The notes under the pieces are model-generated. The model was not told the origin of the DNA, ran no database searches, and was given only the letters and a program-made list of their open reading frames with translations. Below are positions 1-8,565 of a DNA stretch of 64,000 nucleotides, one piece after another (positions within the stretch are counted from its first letter, which is position 1; each line of letters starts with the position of its first letter). The position numbers and the translations under genes were made by a program. Source of the DNA: Gonocerus acuteangulatus (taxonomy: Eukaryota > Arthropoda > Insecta > Hemiptera > Coreidae); contig OX328128.1 of NCBI GenBank assembly GCA_946811695.1, positions 22,560,258 to 22,624,257 of the forward strand. Direction: 5' to 3'.

Positions 1-429
1 TTTTTATACTGGAAGATGCTTATTTAAAAAATCAAACGGGGACAAATCATTTTTGTGTAAGACAATGTTAGAACATGCTAAAGAAAGAAAATTATCAAAA
101 TTGGCCACCATTTGTCGATTGTAATAGAATGGCCCACGTATACGCTGTTAATGGTCATTTTGACCAATAGGAGTCATTTCTGACCTATGGTGCCGTTGAC
201 TTTTTTCTTCCTCGTGACTCGCAGTTTCGAAATATGCAATAAAAAAATTTGACCTTGGAATAACATTTCCAGGTAAATTTTGCGGGGGTTAATATGGGGA
301 TTATTTTTTCCGATATCGCATTGGAGAATCATCTGGCCAACGGATGATCATTATTTTTGTGATACCATGTACAAAAGGCATGTTGTTAGTGGATAGCATT
401 AGAATCATACGAGAGTAATAGAGAAAATC
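1..429. other. AT-rich sequence, no gene seen
   Basis: I see no supportable coding region, RNA gene or clear repeat boundary here. If the esterase gene continues, its last exons should lie to the left of position 1, because no exon with the family's His-Gly-Asp-Glu motif on the minus strand was found anywhere below 2269. Confidence 0.5.
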
Positions 430-720
430 CAGGTTTTAGAAGGAGCTACTGGGAATAAATTAAAAAATAAAGTGAAAAGACAGTCTAGAATAAACCCCTG
501 GATGGAAAAATATCCACATTATTGGAGATATCCATAGTGGCAAAACGATTAACAGTTTAGTTGAGTCCCACTCTTCAGAGCAGTTGATTGTAGCCTTAAA
601 ATACACACCAGTAACTTTAGTAGATGTTGAAAGATAATTTAGTCGCTTCAAAAGTATACTCAGATCAGATCGGCATCATTTCAAATTTTAAAATTCAAGA
701 TGTAGCAAACAATCTTCCAA
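430..720 (+). pseudogene. hAT-type transposase C-terminal fragment, decayed
   Basis: One plus-strand frame around 570-690 reads like the hAT dimerisation region: a P-V-T-x-V-D-V-E-R stretch, a stop codon, then F-S-R-F-K-S-I-L-R-S-D-R. An upstream stretch near 430-480 (E-G-A-T-G-N-K-L-K-N-K-V-K) resembles the linker before it. No long open frame remains. The call rests on recognising the VDVERxFS..K..L signature; it could also be a domesticated-type hAT relic. It is probably inactive. Confidence 0.5.
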
Positions 721-734
721 AATAATGTTCATCT

Positions 735-936
735 TTAAACATTTTCAACTTTTCCACCTTTTATAATGAGTTCCTAATTTTTATTTATGCTTTATTTTTC
801 AATATTTTAAACAGTTTTTGTCATTTTCTTCTATACTTTTGTTCTTTCCATTAATAATAACAGATTTCCTACTTATTATTTATGCTTTTCTTTTCAATAT
901 TTTATAGTGCTTAAGGTATTTGTTTACTAAATATTT

Positions 937-1002
<66 letters not shown>

Positions 1003-1265
1003 GGCGCATCTACTTCTAGGTCATTAGCGCCGAATTACAATTTTTTATTACATATTTTATTATAAATAGTTAAATATATATGTGTAAATTTTTTTTTTTT
1101 ATTTATTGATTATAGGTGCTTCTACTGCCAAGGTCATTAGCACCTCTGTTTGTTTGTTTTTGTTTTTTTTTGTATATATGTAAATATTTTGAATTTTATG
1201 TTACATGAACATCCGTTCCCTATTAATCACATACACTAACAGAAATATTATAATTTAAAGCTTTA
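735..1265. repeat. Repeat copy, inverted counterpart at 63025-63770
   Basis: Segments here match the reverse complement of 63025-63770. Examples are the stretch around 760-800 (CCTTTTATAATGAGTTCCTA) against 63735-63765, and CATGAACATCCGTTCCCTA near 1207-1225 against 63036-63056. They are two copies of one repeat family about 62 kb apart in opposite orientation. The adjoining hAT fragment suggests, but does not prove, a hAT element. The left copy is interrupted by a poly-T-headed SINE piece at 941-1032. Confidence 0.5.
941..1032 (-). mobile_element. SINE (family D) 3' end with 60-nt poly-A tail
   Basis: Sixty T's on the plus strand are followed by ACGGCGCATCTACTTCTAGG and TCATTAGCGCCG. On the minus strand this is the GCGC-bracketed SINE tail plus poly-A that is seen complete at 59111-59343. 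The tRNA-like head is missing, so the copy is 5'-truncated. A diverged relative (GGTGCTTCTACTGCCAAGG ... CATTAGCACC) follows at about 1090-1155. Confidence 0.6.
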
Positions 1266-1833
1266 AACAAAAAACCCAGTTTGTCAGCCTTTTCACATCT
1301 AATTAGGTAGTTTCTCATTTGACTGTGAACAAAAACAAGGGTTGAAAACATTCTTTCAACCCTTGCAGTTTAAGCCTTTCCTGTCATAAACTGCTCTATT
1401 ATTAACAGTTCTTTTGAGGAAATACAATATTTTAAGGCCAACGAAGACTTCCACCAATTTAAAGCATTCACTTCGCCCACTACCTGCCAATCTCTTTTAT
1501 CTTAAACTTAAAATGAGATTTATTTGCAGAATTAAAAACAAAGAAAGGGTCATAAAAGAAACAGACTTTGAATAGATAAGAATGGTCAAGTGAGTGTAGG
1601 CCCTAGGGACAAAAATAAAGACAAAATGTTGAAATGGCTGAAAAAAAGGCAGAACTAGTTAGATCTAAGTTAAAAAAATAAATTAAAGTTAAAAAAAAAA
1701 TATATAATAATAATTTTTTTGAACAAAATCAATATTTTTTTTATGAAATAAATTGATTTAAATCAATGATTTTTTTAAAAAAATCAAATGATTTTAATCA
1801 TGATTTAAATCACTGATTTAAATCGTTGACACC

Positions 1834-1908
<75 letters not shown>

Positions 1909-2268
1909 GTGCGTGTGTGTACATTTAAAGTTTAATAATATTTGTATAATACCTGAAAGAGTGTAAATGTAAAATAAACTTCTAAAACAGACAGCAAATT
2001 TACTCTTTCAAATTTTTAATCTTTAAATAGTAAATATTTTTCATTGCTTTGAATAAACCATTTAAATATTATTCTTTAATTTACACATTTGGGCAGCAAA
2101 CTTTGTTTATTTATTTTTTTATAAATAAAGAATTTCTCTCTTTGCAAAGAATGCTCATAAATAGAATGATTATTTCAGAAAACATATGGCAAATAACATA
2201 ATTAATTTAAGGTTCGAACTATAACTTAAAAGACAGTTGTTGAATCAAGGTGATTATTAATTTCTCAC
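1266..2268. other. Intronic AT-rich sequence with palindromic ATTTAAATCA stretch and (TA)n
   Basis: No gene is seen. Position 1735-1835 is dense in short inverted repeats of the type TGATTTAAATCA, running into an (AT)n microsatellite at about 1837-1900. The next esterase exon after 2269 is not visible here. Confidence 0.5.
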
Positions 2269-2401
2269 CAAAGACATATTTTTTTGTGTCTGGATCCAAA
2301 GATGACTTTGGGATATAGTCAAAGTAGTAGAAGTATACTTTGCCCGTATGTTTGTTAGCTCCCTCAATTCCTGGAGTAATGAACCAAGCATCACTATAAA
2401 C
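2269..2401 (-). CDS. Carboxylesterase exon 8 (last exon in window)
   Basis: Minus-strand exon bounded by acceptor CAG at 2402-2404 and donor GTGAGA starting at 2268. It encodes residues 390-433 in frame with exon 7, beginning V-Y-S-D-A-W-F-I-T-P-G and running through K-V-Y-F-Y-Y-F-D-Y. That matches the late esterase segment in which hydrophobic strands precede the catalytic His. It ends in phase 1 with half a Gly codon. The His-Gly-Asp-Glu segment and C-terminus (roughly 100-120 residues by family length) should be encoded beyond the left edge of the window. Confidence 0.85.
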
Positions 2402-2515
2402 CTGAAACAAATAAAATAATTACAAATTACAGGATTACTTTACGGGAGGCACAACACTAATAAGAATTAAATTGAGGAAAAACAGGCAAATTTGTGGACG
2501 TGAGTGGCTAAGTTC

Positions 2516-2640
2516 ACTTTGGCATCAGCCCTATCCTGGCTAGAAAAGGGTGGTAAACCTTAGATTGCCCATCCTAAAATTCTGTGTAAATTATAAATTG
2601 ATGTTACAATATAAATAAGTAAATAAATTCCCAGGAATCC
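2516..2640 (+). mobile_element. SINE (family A) 3' fragment
   Basis: Contains GGCATCAGCCCTATCCTGGC and a diverged version of the tail seen at 4690-4799 and 36340-36447 (TAGAAAAGGGTGGTAA...). The tRNA-related head is absent. It is a 5'-truncated, older copy lying between esterase exons 8 and 7. Confidence 0.6.
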
Positions 2641-3027
2641 AAGGATTCTGTAGAGCCTTCGAGAGTATAGGGGATAAGTAGCCCAGGCAAAGGAAGTACG
2701 TGAAGTTATGATCAAATTAAAAGCCAACTATAATGTATGAAAAAAATCTGCAGAATAGGGAGAAAAAATAAGTTTCCAATATAAATTTATCTCTTCAAAT
2801 CATTAGCAAACTATTAGACTTTCCAATATTATAATTTAAACATACATTTTATTAAAATATTCTTGTTTGAAAAATGTTATCCTATGTACTCACAAATTCT
2901 AAAGCAACATTTTTTTATTTTATATACAGTAGACTCTCCCTAATCTGGCGTTGTCGGGACCAGATTAGAGAAAATGCCAGATTAGAGAATTCAGTTAGAA
3001 GCAGTCACTTATGCATTTGAGGATATG

Positions 3028-3296
3028 ACGATATCGTCCCTACCATGTCAAACTATTAAATATGAAGAATCTTGCTTTTCGAGCAGCCTTTGCTCTTGGA
3101 TTGTGGAAGATACGGCTTGTCACAAATTGTCAGAACTCTAACCCCTTTAGAATAGCCTTTAATGCCTTAAATAAAGTATCGAATAAGACCATTTTTCAAA
3201 ATATTAGTTTGCCAGTGGATAGAATATGTTCGTTCGCTAGTTTGCTCCGATTTGCATGGATCAACCATGCTAATAGTTTGACATGGCAGGCAGGAT
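3028..3296 (-). mobile_element. MITE family B copy (nested)
   Basis: Starts ATATCGTCCCTACCATGTC and ends near TAGTTTGACATGGCAGGCAGG, giving imperfect TIRs. The same family occurs in opposite orientation at 33881-34130. Short frames across it are chance frames of the repeat. Confidence 0.55.
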
Positions 3297-3530
3297 ATGT
3301 ACAATTTTTAATATTGCATATTAACAATGATACATATTATTAAAATTACTTTTAAAACTTGTACTCCACTCGCGATGAGTGTTCGAACTAGACTGTCTAA
3401 AATCAGGCGTTCTAGCCACACATGCCTTAGTAGAAATATTTATTTTCTTAGTACGAAAACAAGTTCCTGCTTATAAAACAAAACATATATGCCATCTTTG
3501 ACATCCATTCAATTAAATAACATGAAACAA

Positions 3531-3602
3531 ATGTTCGGCTAGGCGTTAATGACCTTAAAGGGTTGACATGCCATTAAAAAGCCAAAAAAAAAAAAAAAAA
3601 AA
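3531..3602 (+). mobile_element. SINE 3' fragment with poly-A (GGTTGACAYGCC family)
   Basis: GTTCGGCTAGGCGTTAATG, then AAAGGGTTGACATGCC, then an A-run. A minus-strand relative sits at 5256-5306. The truncated tail is all that is visible. Confidence 0.4.
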
Positions 3603-3794
3603 TGTTCGGCTAGCTAGGAAGGGAAGGTTTTCTAGGAACCCTCGGGCCGGTCTAGCTCTGGCCAGTTCCAAAATCCATCAATTTCTGATGATCCGTCCGT
3701 TACAGCGTTTCTCTCACCGAGCACCGGATAAGGGAGAGTCTACTCTACTTATTATAACAATAAAATTTCAATGAATTAAAAAAAAAAATCAATT

Positions 3795-4376
3795 CTCATA
3801 TATACTTTATTTATTGATCCTCAACCTCAGCCAAATATATTGAAGAACTAATTACAATTCCTCATTTTAAACTTTTCGGCCTCAGGGCCATCCTCATTAA
3901 CTTCCTTCCTTAATCCACATATAATCACCCTATTTTCACAATGGCTTGTCATCACTTTAAATCTAAAAATTTTTTAAAAACTATGGGCTTTTCCATCTTC
4001 TATAAATAACACTTTTTTACATTTTTTTTTAACATTTGAAATTCCACCAGACCATGTGGCCACAACTTTCCACCATTTCCACCAGAATAGAAAATGGTGG
4101 AAAGTTGTGGCCACATGGTCTGGTGGAATTTCAAATGTTAAAAAAAAATGTAAAAAAGTGTTATTTATAGAAGATGGAAAAGCCCATAGTTTTTAAAAAA
4201 TTTTTAGATTTAAAGTGATGTCAAGCCATTGTGAAAATAGGGTGATTATATGTGGATTAAGGAAGGAAGTTAATGAGGATGGCCCTGAGGCCGAAACGTT
4301 TAAAATGAGGAATTGTAATTAGTTCATCAATATATTTGGCTGAGGTTGAGGATCAATAAATAAAGTATATATGAAA
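3795..4376. repeat. Long near-perfect palindrome 1 (about 290-bp arms)
   Basis: The sequence from 3795 reads as its own reverse complement up to about 4376, centred near 4085 with a loop of roughly 13 nt (TTCCACCAGAATAG). The arms differ by only a few substitutions. Each arm carries a hairpin TGAGGA-T-GGCC-CTGA-GGCC-GAAAC (right arm 4274-4297; left arm reverse complement 3875-3897), close to a hammerhead ribozyme core. The arrangement resembles inverted tandem copies known for Penelope-like elements, but no RT or GIY-YIG sequence is present. Confidence 0.75.
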
Positions 4377-4585
4377 ATATTTTATACCTCAGAAAATCTT
4401 TGTGGATAATTCCTAACATGTCAAAAAAATCAAAGTTAATTATTGTACTCATTTTGAATGAATGTTTTAATAAAAAAGTCACCTTTCTGTGACATTCATA
4501 TGAATGTGTGTAAATTTTCACCCACAAAGATGTGGCAAGTCTTTCGACTGAATAAACATTTAATTTAGTGGCCACCGGGATTAGG

Positions 4586-4799
4586 AGGCCCGGTGGCCGT
4601 GAGGGTTAAGGCGTGAGCACTTAACACTCCGTGCCAAAGGGTCATGGGTTCAATTCTCACTATGGGGGTGGGGCTTTTCTTTAGAAAAAAGGAAAGGCAT
4701 CAGCCCTATCCTGGCTAGAAACGGGTGGTAACCTATAGATAATACGTCCTAAAATTCGTAGTTAATAATAAATGGACGTTAAAATTTAATAATAATAAT
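4586..4799 (+). mobile_element. SINE (family A), full-length, tRNA-derived
   Basis: The head contains an A-box-like GGCCGTGAGGGTTAAGGCGT and a B-box-like GGGTTCAATTC. A shared body follows (CATCAGCCCTATCCTGGC, GGTGGTAACCTATAGATAA), then an AT-rich tail of TAA repeats. The copy at 36230-36447 has the same structure and a 12-bp TSD. It lies 42 bp past the donor of exon 7 (in transcription sense), inside intron 7. Confidence 0.8.
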
Positions 4800-4840
4800 T
4801 TAGCTGGTTTACCCAAAATAAAAATACAAAAAAGCCTTAC

Positions 4841-5019
4841 CGTTGTAAAATTAACCCAATCATCCAGTGTAATTTTGTTATTTGAAAAGTAAAAATCTTG
4901 GATTTCTTTTGATATCTCATCAGGATTCGAAGACGTATCCCAGTACATAAAAGATATTGGTGCCCATTTATTGAAGTTCTCAGATAACCATTCAAAGCTG
5001 GTGTTGGACTGTATGAACT
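4841..5019 (-). CDS. Carboxylesterase exon 7
   Basis: The acceptor TTTTTCAG precedes AGTTCATACAG at 5019 and donor GTAAGG follows at 4840. The exon enters in phase 1, completing a Gln codon from exon 6, and ends in phase 0. It encodes residues 330-389, including F-E-W-L-S-E-N-F-N-K-W-A-P and W-D-T-S-S-N-P-D-E-I-S. This is the lid/helical region of the fold preceding the final core strands. It is separated from exon 6 by the 23-kb intron that contains the Polinton. Confidence 0.88.
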
Positions 5020-5255
5020 CTGAAAAATTAATTTTTATTTATTTAGTTATTGATCTCTGAAAATAAATAAATTTTATTCAAATTAAATTATAAAGACTAC
5101 AATTTTTGTTTTCTGAGAACACTATACAGCAGTTATTAATTAGGCATATATTATGTAGCATCGCTAAGTAATGTTTGCAGATTACCAAAAATTAAGTAGT
5201 CATTTTAGAGGGTCTGGAAGAATTGTGTGATTCAAAAATGTAACAGTAATTGAAA

Positions 5256-5306
5256 ATATGTTTTTTTTTTTTTTTTTTGGTTGAGTTTAAGGCGTGTCAA
5301 CCGTTG
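5256..5306 (-). mobile_element. SINE tail fragment with 14-bp TSD
   Basis: A T-run followed by GGTTGAGTTTAAGGCGTGTC is flanked on both sides by TTGAAAATATGTTT. This is the signature of a short retroposed tail inserted on the minus strand. Compare the plus-strand relative at 3531-3602. Confidence 0.5.
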
Positions 5307-5323
5307 AAAATATGTTTAGTAAT

Positions 5324-6046
5324 GGTAAAAATGCAGTTTCACGCTCTCCAAACCGATTTCTTTCAAATTTTGTACAATAACGTATTTTGATGCACTAAAC
5401 ACGAATACGATAAAAAAAAAAAACCCGTCGGATTTATCTAGGAAAGAAGTTATTAAGCACTAAAGTTCACTGTTATGCAGGTTATGAGAGCTATTAATTA
5501 TAGCGAGTTGGATTGACTGGGGTTTTGTTATCTTCTTGAGCGAGCGGAAACGCATAGCACGTATGCCCTTAAGCGACTGGTGAGGATGCCCTTATAATAT
5601 ATAATTAACAATATTTTCGAATAAATGGTTTCTGAACATTTCAAATGAGAGTTCTCTGTTTCCCAATGTTACATATCTGCGCATGCGCGTGTTTACAAAT
5701 ACGCTCATGACGCCTAGTTTTATAACCTTCCTAACTTTAGTGCTTAATATTATATTCTATTAATTTTAGCGAGTTGGATTGACCGGGGTTTTGTTATCTT
5801 CTTGAGCGAGCGTAGGGAGCGGAAACGCATAGCATGTATGCCTTAAAGTCGTCATTTATACCTTAAAGTCGTCACAAATTTAGTTGTTTACATTAGCTCT
5901 CATAACCTGCATAACGTTGAACTTAAGTGCTTAATAACTTCTTTCCTAGTTAAATCCGACGTTTTTTTTTTTTTTTTTATCGTAATCGTGTTTAGTGCAA
6001 AATTTGAAAGAAATCGGTTTGGAGGGCGTGAAACTGCATTTTTACC
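5324..6046. mobile_element. GGTAAA-TIR MITE, complete, 8-bp TSD (TTAGTAAT)
   Basis: The ends are GGTAAAAATGCAGTTTCACG and its inverse CTGCATTTTTACC, and long sub-terminal inverted repeats extend about 250 bp. The 8 bp before (5316-5323) and after (6047-6054) are identical (TTAGTAAT). It carries motifs shared with the sequence flanking the Polinton (GCGAGTTGGATTGACTGGGG; GCGGAAACGCATAGCACG). An 8-bp duplication fits hAT-type integration. It has no coding capacity. At 723 bp it provides an unfilled relative for the 714-bp copy into which the Polinton inserted. Confidence 0.85.
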
Positions 6047-6054
6047 TTAGTAAT

Positions 6055-6340
6055 AATAGGATAACTCAAAAGTAAACAACAATTTTCGTCTTAATACTAC
6101 ACTAATCTTTGTGGAGTAAACAATCATACTGTTTGTTCCTCTAATGAGTGGACTGTAATTTTTGCTTTGTTCAATGAATGACAAGTGGCAGTAATCTGGT
6201 ACTATGTAATCTAATTTTGTACTCACTTGGTGTGGAGCTCCACTTGGACGTCACTGGTCTTCTTGTAATATTAATATTTCCTGCTGCAGGGCTTATGCTC
6301 GCCTGAGTCTTATGGACACACACACTCTTGGAGTCTTTTA
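6055..6340 (-). repeat. Probable continuation of BEL 3' LTR
   Basis: On the minus strand this follows directly from 21533-21768 once the MITE+Polinton insertion is removed. The junction TAAAAGACTCC continues the tandem (A)GACTCCA units of 21548-21668. No gene is seen. The LTR assignment is inference from adjacency to the BEL pol remnant. Confidence 0.35.
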
Positions 6341-6673
6341 GGTAAACCTGAAGGAGAGCGTCCTCAACACCGATTTTCTTCAAAGTTTGCACTATAACGT
6401 ATTTTCATGCACTAAACACGAATCCGTTGAAAAAAATTGTTGTTCTCAATCAGGAAAGAAGTTATTTAAAAAAAAAGTTCACTGTTATGAAGGTTAGGGA
6501 AGACTGCCTTGGATGACTTTTGGGCATAGAATTCTTTTTATTTCTGCGAGTTGGATTGACTAGGGGTTTTGATGTTTTCTTGAGCGAGCGGAAACGCATA
6601 GCACGTATGCCCAAAAGCGACAGTTTACGACCAAGTCAGCTACCACAAGGTGAGTCTAAATTTCAATTACACT

Positions 6674-6932
6674 AGTAGAGGCAATTGGAGCGTTGAGGGC
6701 CCACATGACGTCATCAGCTGACGTCATCAGCCAGTGACGTCACACTGACGTCACAGTGACGTCATCAGCTGACGTCATCAGCTGGAGTACTGTCAGCCAG
6801 CCGACGTCACGCGACGTCATCAGCTGACGTCACGCCTTTGACGTCATTGCTTTGACGCGGTGCTGACCTAGGCTAATAGCACGTTTCGTCTGTTAGCGCG
6901 GCAAACAAACGCCACCATCTTCCTCACGAAGC
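6674..6932. repeat. Polinton left TIR, rich in TGACGTCA
   Basis: The first 57 or so bases are identical to the inverted right end, and homology continues to the CATCTTCCTCACGAAGC stretch. About 160 bp contain eight exact TGACGTCA octamers, alternating with CAGCTG hexamers. TGACGTCA is the palindromic CRE/ATF-type bZIP site. Whether it acts in transcription or as integrase/terminal-protein binding sites is not shown. Confidence 0.9.
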
Positions 6933-7340
6933 TGGACTGAAACAGACCTGTCATAGGTTAATAGCGCGTTTCCAAGTTTGAAACATTACCAGCCAGCTGA
7001 CGTCATCAGCTTGAGTACTGGCAGTCAGCTGACGTCACACTGTTGACACCACTGCTTTGACGCGATGCTGATCTAGGTTAATAGCGCGTTTCGCCTGTTA
7101 GCGCGTTTCCACGTTTGAAACGTCGCCGGACAGCTGACGCCGTCAATAAGCTAACGTCGCGCTGTTGACGACAGTGCTTTGACGCTGTGCTGGCCTAGGT
7201 TAATAGCGCGGGTCATCTATTAGCGCGCTTCCAAGTTTGAAACATTACCAGTCAGCTGACGCCTCCAATAAGCTAACGTCACGCTGTTGACGTCATTGCT
7301 TTGACGCGATGCTGACCTAGGTTAATAGCACGTTAAAGAG
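6845..7340. repeat. Imperfect tandem repeats inside the Polinton left end
   Basis: Units carry GCTTTGACGCGATGCTGAYC, then TAGGTTAATAGCGCG, then a TTAGCGCG/TTTGAAAC portion. They recur near 6850, 7055, 7177 and 7299, the last three at about 122-bp spacing. Noncoding. This is only weakly reflected at the right end. Confidence 0.65.
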
Positions 7341-7629
7341 GTAGGTTCTTACGACGGTTTTTGGAATTAGAAAAAACGCGCTCCTCCATTTTCCTCATGA
7401 AGCTGGAGGTCCTTCAACGTACTGAGCGTAGCTGTAAGCGCCTCTATGAAGCGATGCTGCGATCAATAGCGCGCTTCCTCTATTAGCATGTTTTTCATAA
7501 TTTCCTTAGCGAAAGCAGTGTCAGTCAGCAGTAACCAGCTGTACTGACGTATCCTCAAAATCAATAACATATAGTGTGACGAGCGTCTAGGCCCATATCA
7601 CAGCTTGTAAGAGTTTGTTAAGCAGGGTA
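7341..7629. other. Noncoding Polinton left arm
   Basis: No supportable frame. It continues the GCGC-rich character of the neighbouring repeats, with a second CTTCCTCATGAAGCTGGAGG near 7391-7410 echoing the TIR inner boundary. Confidence 0.4.
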
Positions 7630-7795
7630 ATAGGGTGAGTGGTAGAGCACTGGACTAATAAGCTAGAGGTCAAATCCCGAGCAAGCACTAAGCACTAGTG
7701 TCTTCGTTCATGACCGTCCCTAGGCTAACCCAGCCTTTAATTAATTTAATAATGGGTACCTGGGATGACTCTAGCAGTTGAAGCATCCAATGGGC
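7630..7795 (+). mobile_element. SINE (family B) inside the Polinton
   Basis: Shares with 34615-34850 the segments AGAGCACTGGACTAATAAGC, AATCCCGAGCAAGCACTA, GTGTCTTCGTTCAT and AACCCAGCCTTTAATTAATT. The head is a tRNA-like sequence whose anticodon-position triplet would be AAT. It is the only clear later insertion in the Polinton and shows the Polinton has been in this genome long enough to be hit. Confidence 0.7.
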
Positions 7796-7840
7796 GGCCG
7801 GAGCATAGTACTGACCACTAGTGTGCCGTATGACTCAGAT

Positions 7841-7900
7841 ACCTCTATTACCCTCAAGGCCCTCATGACCTGTTACGAGGGCTCTGAGGGTAATAGGAGG
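7841..7900. repeat. Hairpin, about 24-bp arms
   Basis: ACCTCTATTACCCTCAAGGC on the left pairs with the segment GAGGGCTCTGAGGGTAATAG on the right, with two small bulges and a loop around GTTAC. Its place next to the SINE end suggests an old repeat terminus or a structured 3' end. Function unknown. Confidence 0.5.
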
Positions 7901-8214
7901 TTGTAATCTTAGTATTATAGCGTTTAGAACAAATAACAGTTTCGCTCTCTCACATTAATCGTGTAGGCGATATGTGATAGAGGGGACTGCTCCTTATCTT
8001 TACCTCACCCCTCCATCCAACAGACTCCTCAGTAGACATCCTACAGCTGCTAGAACCTTCAACACGCACAAGTGAGTGGAATAATTATTTTATTGTAACA
8101 GATCACTCACTTATGGCGATGTAGGGGTTATAAAAATGTCAATAGGATAAATAAATAGGCATGTTCAGGATAAAACGTGTTTTATTTTGTTATAACATAA
8201 AAAGGTTAACGTAA
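7901..8214. other. Noncoding Polinton sequence with PolB poly-A signal
   Basis: No supportable gene; a 29-codon minus-strand frame (start near 8040) is too short to claim. On the minus strand AATAAA occurs at 8181-8186, downstream of the PolB stop and its tandem repeats. Confidence 0.4.
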
Positions 8215-8565
8215 ATGTACAAAAAGATTTACAACTTCCTTTAACTTAGGTTTACAACCAACCTTAACTTAGATTTACAAAAAATAGCTTATCTATCCTT
8301 AACTTAGATAACTTAAATGTACAAAAAGATTTACAACTTCCCTTAACTTAGGTTTACAACCAACCTTAACTTAGATTTACAAAAATAGCTTATCTATCCT
8401 TAACTTAGATTTACAAAAAATAGCTTATCTATCCTTAACTTAGATTTACAAAAATAGCTTATCTATCCTTAACTCAGATTTACAACCAACCTTAACCTAG
8501 ATTTACAACCAACCTTAACTTATATTTACAACCAACCTTAACTTAGAGTTACAACCAACCTTAAC
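8215..8565. repeat. Tandem repeat array 3' of PolB
   Basis: Two interleaved units, TTACAACCAACCTTAACTTA (about 23 bp) and TTACAAAAATAGCTTATC with TATCCTTAACTTAGA (about 34 bp), alternate up to the PolB stop codon. It probably forms part of the PolB 3' UTR. Likely slippage-generated. Confidence 0.8.

Larger units (their letters stand above)
2927..3743. mobile_element. pogo/Tigger-like MITE with nested MITE
   Basis: The left end CAGTAGACTCTCCCTAATC is mirrored at the right by a GGGAGAGTCTACT end (about 3729-3743), preceded by GGATAA. Short TIRs with AGTAGACTCTCCC are typical of pogo-type elements and TA flanks fit. No transposase is seen. A second MITE occupies about 3028-3296 within it. Confidence 0.5.
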
